From: Marinomonas colpomeniae
Lineage (GTDB): Bacteria; Pseudomonadota; Gammaproteobacteria; Pseudomonadales; Marinomonadaceae
Direction of reading: 5' to 3'
Length of the DNA stretch: 64,000 nucleotides
NCBI RefSeq assembly: GCF_014803385.1
Contig: NZ_JACYFC010000001.1
Coordinates: 764,136-828,135 of the forward strand
The position numbers were made by a program, and so were the translations under genes. The notes under the pieces are model-generated. The model did not search any database and was not told the origin of the DNA. It saw only the letters and a program-made list of their open reading frames with translations. Positions 1-8,880 of this stretch are shown here, in pieces (position 1 is the first letter of the stretch; each line of letters starts with the position of its first letter).

Positions 1-259
1 TTTCAATACGGTAATGAAAACGAGTCCTTTCTTTTGGCCATTCTGTATAAAACAAACCTTTTGAGTCGGTTTGTGTCATTTTTGCTAACTCTTTATCTGT
101 GTCTATGGCTAATACGCGTATCGACAAGGCTTCGGGTTGCCAAATGTACAGACATAAGCCTTTGTTAGATGGAGAAGTTTGTAGCCCTAAACAACCAAAC
201 GGGTCAGAACAATGTGTATTAAGCACATCATTAAGCAGGGCGTTTTTTATTAAATCCAT
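1..259 (-). CDS. glgB: 1,4-alpha-glucan branching enzyme, N-terminal fragment
   Basis: An open frame starts with ATG at 259 and runs off the left edge, so only about 86 residues are visible. GGAGAAG lies just upstream of the ATG. The visible part reads like the N-terminal CBM48 module of branching enzymes: a DPFGCLG motif near residue 19, then alternating beta strands ending in FHYRIE. GlgB makes the alpha-1,6 branches of glycogen in the cytoplasm. It starts 26 bp after the stop of the GH15-like gene upstream, so the two are probably co-transcribed. The assignment depends on the short N-terminus and the glycogen-type neighbour. The catalytic GH13 domain lies outside the window. Confidence 0.7.
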   Translation of the reverse strand, partial: MDLIKNALLNDVLNTHCSDPFGCLGLQTSPSNKGLCLYIWQPEALSIRVLAIDTDKELAKMTQTDSKGLFYTEWPKERTRFHYRIE

Positions 260-285
260 TCACTTCTCCGGCAAGAATAGCTGAT

Positions 286-3200
286 TTAACTCGATGAGTG
301 TTGGTGCTGATGGCTATGAAGTTTACTCACAGCCCAACGTAGATATTGGTTTACTTTATTTGGTGTTATTTGTGCAAATTCATCCAAAGCCGCTTCTGCT
401 AGAGTATCCTCAGGGTGCTCTGTTTGACGTTGCTTACTATGATCTAAGGCCGCAAGAGAGACTAAAACTGGTAAGTTTACTTCTTGGTCGAATTTAGAGC
501 TTTTATGCTGTTGGCAAAATTGAATAAAAGCATACAAACCTTCAAAAATAAGGCTTTTATACCAATTAGGATGAATGTCTGATGTTAGGGACTCGATTAA
601 GAGTGCAAAAGTGTCCTCGCCTGGTGTCATTGAGTTGAGTGCTCTTTGACAGTCCAGTGCAGTATTACTCTGTAAATCACCAAATACAATAGTATCTACA
701 TGGCTTAAGCTTTCCCAAAGCTGTAACAACATGGACTCAGGTAATTTTGTAATCATGCCTTGTTCAGAGCGCCAGTCAAACCAGTCTACATCTTTTATCT
801 TGCTTTGGGCGTCAGTACTTTGGTGATAGCGTAGATTATTGGCAACATGGGCGAACTCATCGTGTTTCTGCTGTAGTGCTTGCTTAAGTGCTTCATATAG
901 CTGACTTGGTGAAATCTGAGATAAGGTTTCAAACACTGTCATGTTTTCTTCAGGGTCAAACTGTCGGGCACAAAGTAGGGCAAGGTTGTGAATACGAATC
1001 GTACGAACACCAGAAAAAAATTCAGGATTGACCTTGATTAGTGTTCCTGTAATGGCGATTAATTCATGACAAATGACTAATCCAATTGGAGATGAAGAGA
1101 CTTTTTTCAACATGCCTAAAATGTCATCTTGATGAAGTGGTGTACTAATATCAACTTCTGTTTCTGGAGTTTCTCCAATAACAAGTAACCGTTGGCGTAC
1201 TGTGATGTCAGCAATATAAGTAGCAAGATCGGTAGAGGGTTGTAATATTAGAAAATAAAGTCGTCGTGCGGCACGCCAATTTCCAGATAGAATTGCTTGT
1301 AAATAAACACGATTCAAAACGGTATAGGCCGTTACCGCAGGCGTTGAGTTTGGTATTGCACTCATTAATGTACGACGAGCCCCTAATTCAATTAAACAAT
1401 CTATTGCTTCGTTAATATCGGGTTGTTCATTTAATTTATAAAGAAGTGAATTAGTGTCCATTTTTTGTAGTGTATGAAGGTCATATGACTTAGGCTCTGG
1501 TGATAATGGCCAAGGTGCATCATGGATTGGAAGCTTTGTTTCTAATAGATGATAATCCAAAGTATTTATGATAATGGCTCGTCGATTACCAGACTTAAAT
1601 GCATTTTTTGCAGATTGAGGAATGACACGAAATTCTTGATGTTCTCGCTTTTGAAGCAAACGAATAAATTCAAACAATTCGTCGCTGCCGCTCATTTCAC
1701 TAATGGCTTCATCTATTAATATGCTAAACACGGCATTGGCTTTGTAATACCAATGGTCAGCGATACTTTTAAGTTCATTACGTATGTGTGTTTGGAATAG
1801 TGCTGGGTCGATTTTACGATAATCTTTGTCTTCGTTCTGAATCCAAGATAAACAAAGATATTTTTCATCATTTATGCTGAATGCCTGAGACGTAGCTAAA
1901 CTATTTAAGGCTCGGTTTGGTCTTCCTGTTAAGCCTAAAGGTACCGATGCTCCAAGGTGTTGATAGGTTTCAACCAATTGATCTGCACTGATGGCTTTAA
2001 GTGGTGCAATGTCTTCAAGGGTTTGACATAGACAGCCTGCGTCCAATAATTTCTGTTTTACCTTATCGTTTTGCGCCAAAATCACCATAGAAGTGGTGAC
2101 TTTATTAGGTCTATGCTGAATTCGATGCAACCCTAGCGGGTCTAAATCATCTGTTGTAATAAGTTCATCATCAAGCATTTTTCCAACCAAATAGAGGCTT
2201 TGAGCCCATACCAAGGGCAGGTTGTCATTTGGAAGACGTTTTTGTGAACCAGGGTTTTCTTTTTCTGCCAAGATGCTTTCTTGAGGAACATAGTAGAGCT
2301 CAGGTAGCAGCATTTCACCATCTTTTTCGACCATCAACGATTCTAGTTTATGGCGATAAAAGTTGGCACTTTCCCAGTCACGTGCAAACAAGCGATCAAT
2401 ATAAAGGTAAGTAAAAAACAATGGCCATTCAGATTCGATGTGCTCAAAATTAATTAACTCGTCGTATTCATAATAAATACGGCTTTGATCTTCAAGTTCA
2501 GATTGATGACCATCTAGTAAAAAGCGTTTACAACCGTATTCACCTCCTAATTTACTGAGAATTTCTTGCCGAGTTCGGGTAGTGAGCTCTTCGTCATTAA
2601 CCGCAAAAGCAGGAAAACCAATAATACTAAGAGTGGCACTGTCGACTTCTTTAGAGCGTGACTCTTTAGGTAATAACGACTGTAGAACTGAACCTGCTCG
2701 AGCCACTGCGTCAGCAAAAGAGTGAACTACAGACCATTCAGGGCCATCTTCGCCAAACAGGTTCAACCCATCCATAGCTTCCATAGCGGCTTTTGCCATA
2801 CCAACTGAACTGGCGTTGATTTCTGCTTTACCGTTATTAACCTTATTACCACGCTCCCAAATACCATAATCCGGTGTGCGATAGGTTCTGGAAATGTAAT
2901 AAATGAGGTTTTGAATAAAGTTAAATTCGTCACGAGAAAAGATGAGTTTGCTGCCAGATTTCGTCATCTGCGCGAGCATCAGCAAATAAAAGCTAGTTGC
3001 ATCAATCTGTAAATGTCCCCAAGCATCGTCTGCGACAGCCTCCAATCCTGTTTTTGTATCGTATTTTGCATGCAGTGCATCTTTTGGATCTAGGCTGTGT
3101 TTAAACGCCTCTACTTTATGAGATTGACGCATCATAGCGAACAACAATCCACGCATCATTTTTATGCAAGTAAGTTCTAATTCATCAGTGCGTTTGTCTG

Positions 3201-3411
3201 GGTTAGATGCGCGTTTATAGGCAAGATACAAAGCCCATACGGCCTGAATACTGTAAACGTTGTCGCGTACCCAAGCATCCGTGTAGTTACCATGGTTATT
3301 GATACTGGTACTGGCAGGAAAAAGTCCTGTCACTGGGTGTTGACGGGATAAAATAACCACTTGAATATGTTGATAAAGAGAATCTAGCTTATCTTGTGTG
3401 TCAGACGCCAT
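286..3411 (-). CDS. GH15-like protein related to phosphorylase kinase alpha/beta subunits
   Basis: A 1041-residue soluble protein without signal peptide. The first half resembles the GH15 (glucoamylase-like) alpha/alpha barrel of eukaryotic phosphorylase kinase alpha/beta subunits. Visible hallmarks are GLFPAS and DAWVRDNVYS near residues 29-54, DDAWGHLQIDATS near 128, YGIWERGNK near 182, LNASSVGMAKAA-type sequence near 200, and LLPELY near 375. The second half is helical and also follows the kinase-subunit pattern at first (LTGRPNRAL). In eukaryotes these subunits regulate glycogen breakdown. Bacterial homologues are usually annotated only as GH15 family. AAGGA stands 7 nt before the ATG. 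The glgB start follows 26 bp downstream, which supports a role in glycogen metabolism. Whether it hydrolyses, binds or regulates is not shown. Confidence 0.8.
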   Translation of the reverse strand: MASDTQDKLDSLYQHIQVVILSRQHPVTGLFPASTSINNHGNYTDAWVRDNVYSIQAVWALYLAYKRASNPDKRTDELELTCIKMMRGLLFAMMRQSHKVEAFKHSLDPKDALHAKYDTKTGLEAVADDAWGHLQIDATSFYLLMLAQMTKSGSKLIFSRDEFNFIQNLIYYISRTYRTPDYGIWERGNKVNNGKAEINASSVGMAKAAMEAMDGLNLFGEDGPEWSVVHSFADAVARAGSVLQSLLPKESRSKEVDSATLSIIGFPAFAVNDEELTTRTRQEILSKLGGEYGCKRFLLDGHQSELEDQSRIYYEYDELINFEHIESEWPLFFTYLYIDRLFARDWESANFYRHKLESLMVEKDGEMLLPELYYVPQESILAEKENPGSQKRLPNDNLPLVWAQSLYLVGKMLDDELITTDDLDPLGLHRIQHRPNKVTTSMVILAQNDKVKQKLLDAGCLCQTLEDIAPLKAISADQLVETYQHLGASVPLGLTGRPNRALNSLATSQAFSINDEKYLCLSWIQNEDKDYRKIDPALFQTHIRNELKSIADHWYYKANAVFSILIDEAISEMSGSDELFEFIRLLQKREHQEFRVIPQSAKNAFKSGNRRAIIINTLDYHLLETKLPIHDAPWPLSPEPKSYDLHTLQKMDTNSLLYKLNEQPDINEAIDCLIELGARRTLMSAIPNSTPAVTAYTVLNRVYLQAILSGNWRAARRLYFLILQPSTDLATYIADITVRQRLLVIGETPETEVDISTPLHQDDILGMLKKVSSSPIGLVICHELIAITGTLIKVNPEFFSGVRTIRIHNLALLCARQFDPEENMTVFETLSQISPSQLYEALKQALQQKHDEFAHVANNLRYHQSTDAQSKIKDVDWFDWRSEQGMITKLPESMLLQLWESLSHVDTIVFGDLQSNTALDCQRALNSMTPGEDTFALLIESLTSDIHPNWYKSLIFEGLYAFIQFCQQHKSSKFDQEVNLPVLVSLAALDHSKQRQTEHPEDTLAEAALDEFAQITPNKVNQYLRWAVSKLHSHQHQHSSS

Positions 3412-3557
3412 GTTTGATCCTTTATAAAGCGCAACAGTTTAGGTGACCTATGATCTTTGACCTAATATAAACTATATGTGGGAATTGAATTAAAAACCAC
3501 TATGTGCCGCGAGTATCTGACTCATTATGTGATTTATTAACTAAATGCCTTTTTTAG

Positions 3558-5174
3558 TTAAGTACTGAATTGACTAACAAGTTGGCGTAGTTGGCTTGCG
3601 CACTCTTGTAAGTTGTTCACTGATGTTTGAATGTCAGTGGAGTTAAGGTTTGTTTCTTCGCATATGTTGGCAATACTTTCTAGAGTCTTCTGAACAGTTT
3701 GAGACGATTCATATTGTCGGTTTGCCGCTTGGCTAATGTCATTGTTGAGTTTTGATATAGACAATACGCCACTGGCGATCTCTATAAAAGCTCGTCCTGC
3801 TTGAGAGGTTTGTTCTGCACCTTGGCTTGCGGTATTTTGAGCTAATTCCATCACGCTAACTGTTTTCGATGTTTGTTGTGTTAACTGATCAATCAGGTCA
3901 CCAATTTCTGTTGCTGCCAATTGCGAACGTTGTGCAAGGTGGCGAACTTCGTCTGCGACAACCGCAAACCCTCGACCTTGCTCACCTGCACGCGCAGCCT
4001 CTATTGCAGCATTCAGGGCAAGTAAATTCGTTTGATCTGCTACTTCTGCAATAATACTTAATCGATCACTAATATGAGTGACGTCTTGACGTAATTTATG
4101 GATTTGCTCAGAAGCATCGCCAACCTCGACAGACAACTGCTGAATGTCTTGATTGGCTCTGTTCATTACACCAAGACCTTGCCTTGAGTGCTGGTCGAGT
4201 TCTTGTGTCGTATTATTTGCTTTTTCGGCAATGGCTAGGGTTTCTTCTACTGATAGCATAACACCTTGCATTAAGTCGGTTGCTTGCCCTGTATTGGATA
4301 GTTGTTTGATAACACCTTGAGCGGTTTTATTTGTTGACTGATTTGTCTGATCGACAATGTTGTCTAAGGTTTTACTAGAATGGCTTACATTACGCACAAT
4401 AGATTGGAAGTCATTCATCATGCTATTAAACGCTTGAGCCATGGCCCCCATTTCATCTTTACCGGTGAACTCAACTCGCTGAGTAAGGTCTCCAGAATTC
4501 TGTACGGAAGTCATAGTGGTACACAAAGATGTTACACGGCTAGTTACCAAGTGAATGATATAAAGCGCAGTGCCTCCAACTAGGACGGTCAAAACACTGA
4601 CTAAAATAATGTAATCAACTAATGCTGTTAAGAAAAAACTAGTAACGGCGTCCATCGAAGAGGTTGCTATAATTGTCATTTTCCATGGTGAAAAATACAT
4701 AGTGCTTGCAATTACGCGATGGTCATCGCCATTACTACTTTGATATTCAAACTCAATAGACTTATAGTTTTTTATTGAAGGATCGTCTTGTTGCACAGCT
4801 TTTAATGCTTGGTTAAGTGATTTTGGTGATTGTGTGTTTTTATAAGAAGAAGGAGTGCTTAGTAATGCGTTATTTTCGTCCAATATCCATAGGCTTTGTT
4901 TGTCACCATAGCTGAAATCAGACAATAACTTAATAGCTTGTTGTTTAGCGTTATCGACAGTTAGCTTGTTTGATGTTTGCTGCGCATAAAAAGGCAATAA
5001 AGTGGTGCTGGCAATGTCTAATATATCTTGTGTTCGATCTTTTCTAGCATCTACATGGCTACTAAATAAAGAAGTAAGAGAGACTAGAATAAGTGCTGCT
5101 GTTCCCATAGACATTAAGCCAATGATCGCCCATAACTTATAGCGAATTTTAATGTCATTGATGCGATCCAGCAT
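3558..5174 (-). CDS. Methyl-accepting chemotaxis protein
   Basis: A 538-residue transmembrane chemoreceptor. The start is set at the ATG at 5174 because GGAGA lies about 6 nt before it; a TTG start 7 codons upstream has no such site. The order is TM1 (about residues 14-37), a periplasmic domain of about 150 residues that looks like a single Cache sensor, TM2 (about 185-210), HAMP, and a cytoplasmic signalling domain with the hairpin motif [20 protein letters not shown] and [13 protein letters not shown]. Such receptors bind a periplasmic ligand and control CheA through CheW at the cell pole. The ligand cannot be deduced. No che genes are nearby, so it works as an orphan receptor gene. Confidence 0.93.
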   Translation of the reverse strand: MLDRINDIKIRYKLWAIIGLMSMGTAALILVSLTSLFSSHVDARKDRTQDILDIASTTLLPFYAQQTSNKLTVDNAKQQAIKLLSDFSYGDKQSLWILDENNALLSTPSSYKNTQSPKSLNQALKAVQQDDPSIKNYKSIEFEYQSSNGDDHRVIASTMYFSPWKMTIIATSSMDAVTSFFLTALVDYIILVSVLTVLVGGTALYIIHLVTSRVTSLCTTMTSVQNSGDLTQRVEFTGKDEMGAMAQAFNSMMNDFQSIVRNVSHSSKTLDNIVDQTNQSTNKTAQGVIKQLSNTGQATDLMQGVMLSVEETLAIAEKANNTTQELDQHSRQGLGVMNRANQDIQQLSVEVGDASEQIHKLRQDVTHISDRLSIIAEVADQTNLLALNAAIEAARAGEQGRGFAVVADEVRHLAQRSQLAATEIGDLIDQLTQQTSKTVSVMELAQNTASQGAEQTSQAGRAFIEIASGVLSISKLNNDISQAANRQYESSQTVQKTLESIANICEETNLNSTDIQTSVNNLQECASQLRQLVSQFST

Positions 5175-5377
5175 ATCGTCTCCGTTATGTTTCAAATAGC
5201 CAATTTTGGCTGCTTATAATTAACCATTTTTAGGCTTAGATAGTTGAACCAGAAGCCAATATATTTATCGACCTAGATTAAAGCGTTTATTTAATTCTGC
5301 CTAGTCGCAAAAATTGCTCTAAGTCATTGTTTTGTTAGTTAAGTGCTGGCACGTATAAAAACCGTAAGAGGGCGCCA

Positions 5378-5809
5378 TTGGATTATTTTTTTGTATTTTT
5401 AGTTTCTTTTTTGTCCGCGACAATTTTACCTTTAGGGTCTGAGGGGGTATTACTTTATTACGCAAATGATGTCACTATTTCTGTGTTTTTTCTGTGGTTA
5501 TGGGCCAGCTTAGGTAATACATTAGGTGGTCTTACTAATTGGTTGCTGGGCTCATATTTACTTCGATATGGAAATAAAAAATGGTTTCCGGTAAAAAAAG
5601 AAATTCGTGAAAAAGCAGAGCAACTTTTTAACCGTTATGGGGTGTGGAGCTTATTATTTACATGGTTGCCTGTTGTTGGTGATGGGATTGCTTTAATATC
5701 GGGGGTGTTACGCACACCTATTTGGTATTTTTTACCTTTGGTTTTAATTGGTAAGGCAACTCGTTATGCCTTAGTTTTATGGGGACAGCATCTGCTCTCT
5801 ACTTCATAA
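5378..5809 (+). CDS. yqaA: YqaA-type DedA/SNARE-associated membrane protein
   Basis: A 143-residue inner-membrane protein of the small YqaA branch of the DedA (VTT) family. It begins with TTG at 5378; AAGAGGG about 5-7 nt upstream is a good ribosome site and there is no in-frame ATG that would keep the first membrane helix. Hydrophobic segments cover about residues 4-27, 33-58, 85-107 and 113-135. The family motif region includes GNTLGGLTNWLLG and WLPVVGDGIALISG, the latter the re-entrant G-x-x-R-type region with the usual Arg moved to the following GVLRTP. DedA proteins are linked to membrane homeostasis and lipid flipping; the YqaA role is unknown. Confidence 0.85.
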   Translation: MDYFFVFLVSFLSATILPLGSEGVLLYYANDVTISVFFLWLWASLGNTLGGLTNWLLGSYLLRYGNKKWFPVKKEIREKAEQLFNRYGVWSLLFTWLPVVGDGIALISGVLRTPIWYFLPLVLIGKATRYALVLWGQHLLSTS

Positions 5810-5878
5810 AGTATTCAATAATTAATGCTGATGAGTAATGAGTAAAGCGTCTTGCTGATATGTTTGGAGAATAAAGAA

Positions 5879-6529
5879 ATGAAAATATCCAGAAAATTGA
5901 TCCTAGTTATTGCAGGATTCTCATTATCTGCTTGTTCGTCGACGGGAGAAAAAAATAGCTTTATGAGCTTCAGCGAACTGCAGGACAAAGTCAGGGAACA
6001 TGATGCTCAGTGGGAAACTGCACAAGCAAAGTTGGATAGAATTGATGAGCTAGAAGCTGAAGTTGCTGCTCTTAAGCAAGGTGATATGGCCGGTAATACA
6101 GACGCTATGATGGGAACTTCAAATGATATGGTGTCTGATAGTGGTATGGCGGTTATTAATGTTGCCCCTGTTGTTACTGCAGACCCTATCTTCTCTGAAG
6201 ATGATGTAAGTACCGTTGAAATTGCACCTTTAGCTTCAATGCCTGCAAAAATAAAACAGTTAGAGTTTGGAGTGCAAGTTGCTTCTTATAGAAACCATGA
6301 TGAAGCCATTCGCGGCTGGAATGTATTATCAAAAGCAGACCCTACTTCGTATGAAGGGCTAGATCCTCTGATCAATCAAAAACAAGTAAATGGACAAACT
6401 ATGTATCAACTTAAAGTTGGCCCATTTGTGAATAAGCGCTACGGTATGGATTTTTGTCAGATGCTTAAAGGAAAAGGCAAAGACTGTCTAGTTACTCAAT
6501 ACAATGGCGATACATTTACTGTAAATTAG
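5879..6529 (+). CDS. SPOR-domain lipoprotein
   Basis: A 216-residue lipoprotein. The start is taken at the ATG at 5879, preceded by GGAG 9 nt away; an in-frame TTG 9 codons upstream would spoil the signal peptide. The N-terminus KISRKLILVIAGFSLSAC is a lipoprotein signal with lipobox LSAC, cleaved before Cys 18. A short coiled coil (about 40-65) and a low-complexity linker lead to a C-terminal SPOR domain (about 130-210; GVQVASYRN, LKVGPFVN). SPOR domains bind denuded peptidoglycan at division sites, so the protein probably sits at the outer membrane or septum. Two Cys in the SPOR domain (FCQMLKGKGKDC) could form a disulphide. The exact partner is unknown. Confidence 0.8.
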   Translation: MKISRKLILVIAGFSLSACSSTGEKNSFMSFSELQDKVREHDAQWETAQAKLDRIDELEAEVAALKQGDMAGNTDAMMGTSNDMVSDSGMAVINVAPVVTADPIFSEDDVSTVEIAPLASMPAKIKQLEFGVQVASYRNHDEAIRGWNVLSKADPTSYEGLDPLINQKQVNGQTMYQLKVGPFVNKRYGMDFCQMLKGKGKDCLVTQYNGDTFTVN

Positions 6530-6598
6530 ACGCACTTGAGATGTTTATATAGTTTATCTCAGTAATAGTTTTTTATTTGCACAATATAAGGTGGTTTT

Positions 6599-6838
6599 AT
6601 GTCTCTATTTGCTTTTTTAATTGTTGGTGCTTTAGCCGGTTGGTTGGCTGGTCAGTTTGTAAAAGGTGCTGGCTTTGGGCTTATTGGGAATATCGTGATA
6701 GGTATTGTCGGATCCTTTGTAGGTGGCTTTACATTTCAACTTCTTGGTTTGTATTCCGGTAGTTTTTTAGGGTCACTTGTTACCGCAACGGTTGGCGCTA
6801 TTATATTACTTTATGTTGTACGACTAGCCAGGTCATAA
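6599..6838 (+). CDS. GlsB/YeaQ/YmgE family membrane protein
   Basis: A 79-residue, Gly-rich, very hydrophobic protein with three predicted helices (about 2-18, 25-48, 54-76). The pattern AGWLAGQFVKGAGFGLIGNIVIGIVGSF is typical in spacing for the transglycosylase-associated GlsB/YeaQ/YmgE family, which is associated with general stress responses and whose biochemical role is unknown. AAGGTGG precedes the ATG by about 6 nt. It follows the SPOR lipoprotein gene by 69 bp and ends just before a strong bidirectional terminator. Confidence 0.88.
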   Translation: MSLFAFLIVGALAGWLAGQFVKGAGFGLIGNIVIGIVGSFVGGFTFQLLGLYSGSFLGSLVTATVGAIILLYVVRLARS

Positions 6839-6858
6839 ACGTATACTTCTTTAAGATA

Positions 6859-6890
6859 AAAAGCCTGCATAATAAGTTATGCAGGCTTTT
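6859..6890. terminator. Bidirectional intrinsic terminator
   Basis: A perfect 14-bp inverted repeat (AAAAGCCTGCATAA) with a 4-nt loop, flanked by A and T runs. It sits between the convergent GlsB-type gene and dapA and can stop transcription from both sides. Confidence 0.9.
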
Positions 6891-6932
6891 TATTTCTATT
6901 CTCTTATTACTTTCTTTTTAGCTGCCTGATAC

Positions 6933-7805
6933 TTAAATCAAGTCTAATGATTGCATCGCCTGACGTATCGTTTCCTTAGTACTGTCTTGGAGTGGCACCA
7001 TAGGTAAACGACATTCTTCTGAACAAAAACCAAGCAGCGATAGTGCGTATTTAGGGCCGGCAGGATTTGGTTCAATGAAGAGCGCGTTATGTAAAGCAAA
7101 CAACTTATCTTGTAATGCCGTTGCTTCACGAAACTTTCCTTCATTACACAAACGATGCAATTCAACTACTTGTTTTGGCGCAACGTTAGAAGATACCGAG
7201 ATACAGCCTTGACCGCCACCAACATTGTAAGCAACCGCAGTAATATCATCGCCACTTAGGTAGTTAAAAGGTTTGTCGATTAGTGCGCGCTCACGGATCG
7301 GCCGAGTCAGATCACCTGTCGCATCTTTAACACCAATAATGCGTGGCAATTGAGCAAGGCGAGCCATGGTTGAAACGTCTACACCTACCACCGCCCGTGG
7401 TGGAATATTATAAATGATCATCGGAAGTTTGCTGTTGTCATGAACGTATTTGAAATGTTCATATAAGCCTGTTTGATTAGGGCGATTGTAATAACCAGCC
7501 ACATGCAGTGTTGCATCAGCACCTGCTTGAAAAGCAAATTCAGAATAGTTTACGGCTTCAATGGGATTGTTTGATCCAGCACCTGCTAATACAGGAACAG
7601 CTTTATTCGCTTCTTGTGCTGTGATTTCAATCACTCGCTTGTGCTCACATTCGCTAAGTGTAGGAGATTCTCCTGTTGTTCCTACTGGAACCAGTCCATT
7701 GATACCTTGGTCTATTTGCCAGCGCACAATATTACGCAAAGCATCTTCGTCTAATTGACCATTTTTGAAAGGAGTAATTAACGCTGTGATTGCACCGTGG
7801 AACAT
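6933..7805 (-). CDS. dapA: 4-hydroxy-tetrahydrodipicolinate synthase
   Basis: A 290-residue TIM-barrel enzyme of normal family length. It condenses pyruvate with aspartate semialdehyde, the first committed step to diaminopimelate and lysine. Visible catalytic features are GTTGESPTL near residue 43 (pyruvate carboxylate site), YNIPPR with the catalytic Tyr and Arg near 133-138, and GVKDATGDL with the Schiff-base Lys near 161. The ATG is preceded by GAGG 8 nt away. In many relatives dapA is followed by a bamC lipoprotein gene; here it faces a terminator instead, so it is probably monocistronic. No lysine riboswitch is recognisable in the leader. Confidence 0.96.
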   Translation of the reverse strand: MFHGAITALITPFKNGQLDEDALRNIVRWQIDQGINGLVPVGTTGESPTLSECEHKRVIEITAQEANKAVPVLAGAGSNNPIEAVNYSEFAFQAGADATLHVAGYYNRPNQTGLYEHFKYVHDNSKLPMIIYNIPPRAVVGVDVSTMARLAQLPRIIGVKDATGDLTRPIRERALIDKPFNYLSGDDITAVAYNVGGGQGCISVSSNVAPKQVVELHRLCNEGKFREATALQDKLFALHNALFIEPNPAGPKYALSLLGFCSEECRLPMVPLQDSTKETIRQAMQSLDLI

Positions 7806-8175
7806 ACACTTGCCTCGTTTTGGCCGGTATGCATTCTGCTGAGAAGAAAGAGGTAATCCGTCAGCAAGAATGCTGCCGGGAAATTTTAATCTTAAATTCG
7901 CACGTCAGCATAGTAAAGCTTTTTAGCCTTACGTTTATCGCCGTTGTGTTTGTTTAAGAAAGAGTGATTCATAGTTTTCTATATAGTATTTAACAGGTGT
8001 TTCTATGCTGCCGTGTTTTATAAAAAAGGTCAATATGTTGTCGACGATTTATGGCAAAGAATATTACAAGTTGTTTTTTTGAAAAAAACGTACCTTTTTG
8101 GCGTATTTGAGTAGAATATCGTCACAATAAAAGGGCGATGCAGCTCAATTGAACATATATTTGAAATGAGGCGTT
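7806..8175. other. Intergenic region between divergent dapA and lysE-type genes
   Basis: 370 bp that should hold both divergent promoters. A minus-strand TTGACC (plus 8028-8033) could be a -35 element for dapA, but no good -10 is paired with it. No RNA gene, riboswitch or repeat was recognised. A 26-codon minus-strand frame (7892-7972) is present but has no ribosome site. Confidence 0.5.
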
Positions 8176-8787
8176 ATGGATTTTACTAGTTGGCTTTCTC
8201 TGGTTGCTGTATGCGTGTTAGGAGCTATTTCTCCTGGACCTAGCTTAGCGGTTATTCTTCGTGTATCTATCTCTCAGTCCGCTTTACATGGAGTTTGTGC
8301 TGGATTAGCTCATGGTTTAGGTATCGGTTTTTGGGCATTTTTGACATTACAAGGCTTGGCGGTAGTAATTGAACAATATCAGCAGGCCTTTTCGGTTTTA
8401 ACCATACTAGGTGGTCTATATTTGGCTTGGTTAGGTGTTAAATCATTGCGCTATGCTGGGAAAGGACAAGATGAAAAAGTAGAAGCTGTAAAGTCTTCCT
8501 ATTGGGAATCTATTCGTGATGGTTTGATGGTTGCTTTGATGAATCCTAAAATTGCATTGTTCTTTTTGGCTTTATTTAGTCAGCTAGTCGACTCTGAAAT
8601 GACCGCGATTATGAAAATTCAATTTTGGACAACGGTTGTTGCGATTGATAGTGGTTGGTACATATTAGTTGCTTTATTACTCGCTGGTGGCCCTGTTCTA
8701 TTGTGGTTGCGTCGTAATATTGTTTGGGTTGATCGAGTGATGGGGTGTTTACTGATTCTAATTGGCTTAAAGGTCGTTATTGGCTGA
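8176..8787 (+). CDS. LysE/RhtB family amino-acid exporter
   Basis: A 203-residue inner-membrane protein with six hydrophobic segments. It opens with the family signature LGAISPGPSLAVILR near residue 15-31 and has the second conserved block GGLYLAWLGVKSLR near 75-90 and MNPKIALFF near 120. Such proteins export amino acids or derivatives (lysine, threonine, homoserine and others) by proton antiport; substrate cannot be read from sequence. GAGG precedes the ATG by 5 nt. It is a single gene ended by a GC-rich terminator. Confidence 0.9.
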   Translation: MDFTSWLSLVAVCVLGAISPGPSLAVILRVSISQSALHGVCAGLAHGLGIGFWAFLTLQGLAVVIEQYQQAFSVLTILGGLYLAWLGVKSLRYAGKGQDEKVEAVKSSYWESIRDGLMVALMNPKIALFFLALFSQLVDSEMTAIMKIQFWTTVVAIDSGWYILVALLLAGGPVLLWLRRNIVWVDRVMGCLLILIGLKVVIG

Positions 8788-8839
8788 GTATATATTAGCT
8801 CCTGTATATTGGCGTTTTACCTTCAGTTTTTAATAAAAA

Positions 8840-8864
8840 CTCCCCGCGGCTCGCGGGGGATTTT
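8840..8864. terminator. Intrinsic terminator after LysE-type gene
   Basis: A CCCCGCG/CGCGGGG stem with a 3-nt loop followed by TTTT on the plus strand, lying between the convergent LysE-type gene and the 871-residue fusion gene. Confidence 0.85.
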
Positions 8865-8880
8865 ATATGTACCAGCTGTA

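Noticed and set aside
7892-7972. 26-codon minus-strand frame upstream of dapA, rich in Lys and Arg
   Set aside because: No ribosome site, no recognisable family, and its length is easily reached by chance.
7806-8175. Possible lysine riboswitch between dapA and the LysE-type gene
   Set aside because: None of the conserved L-box segments could be found on either strand.
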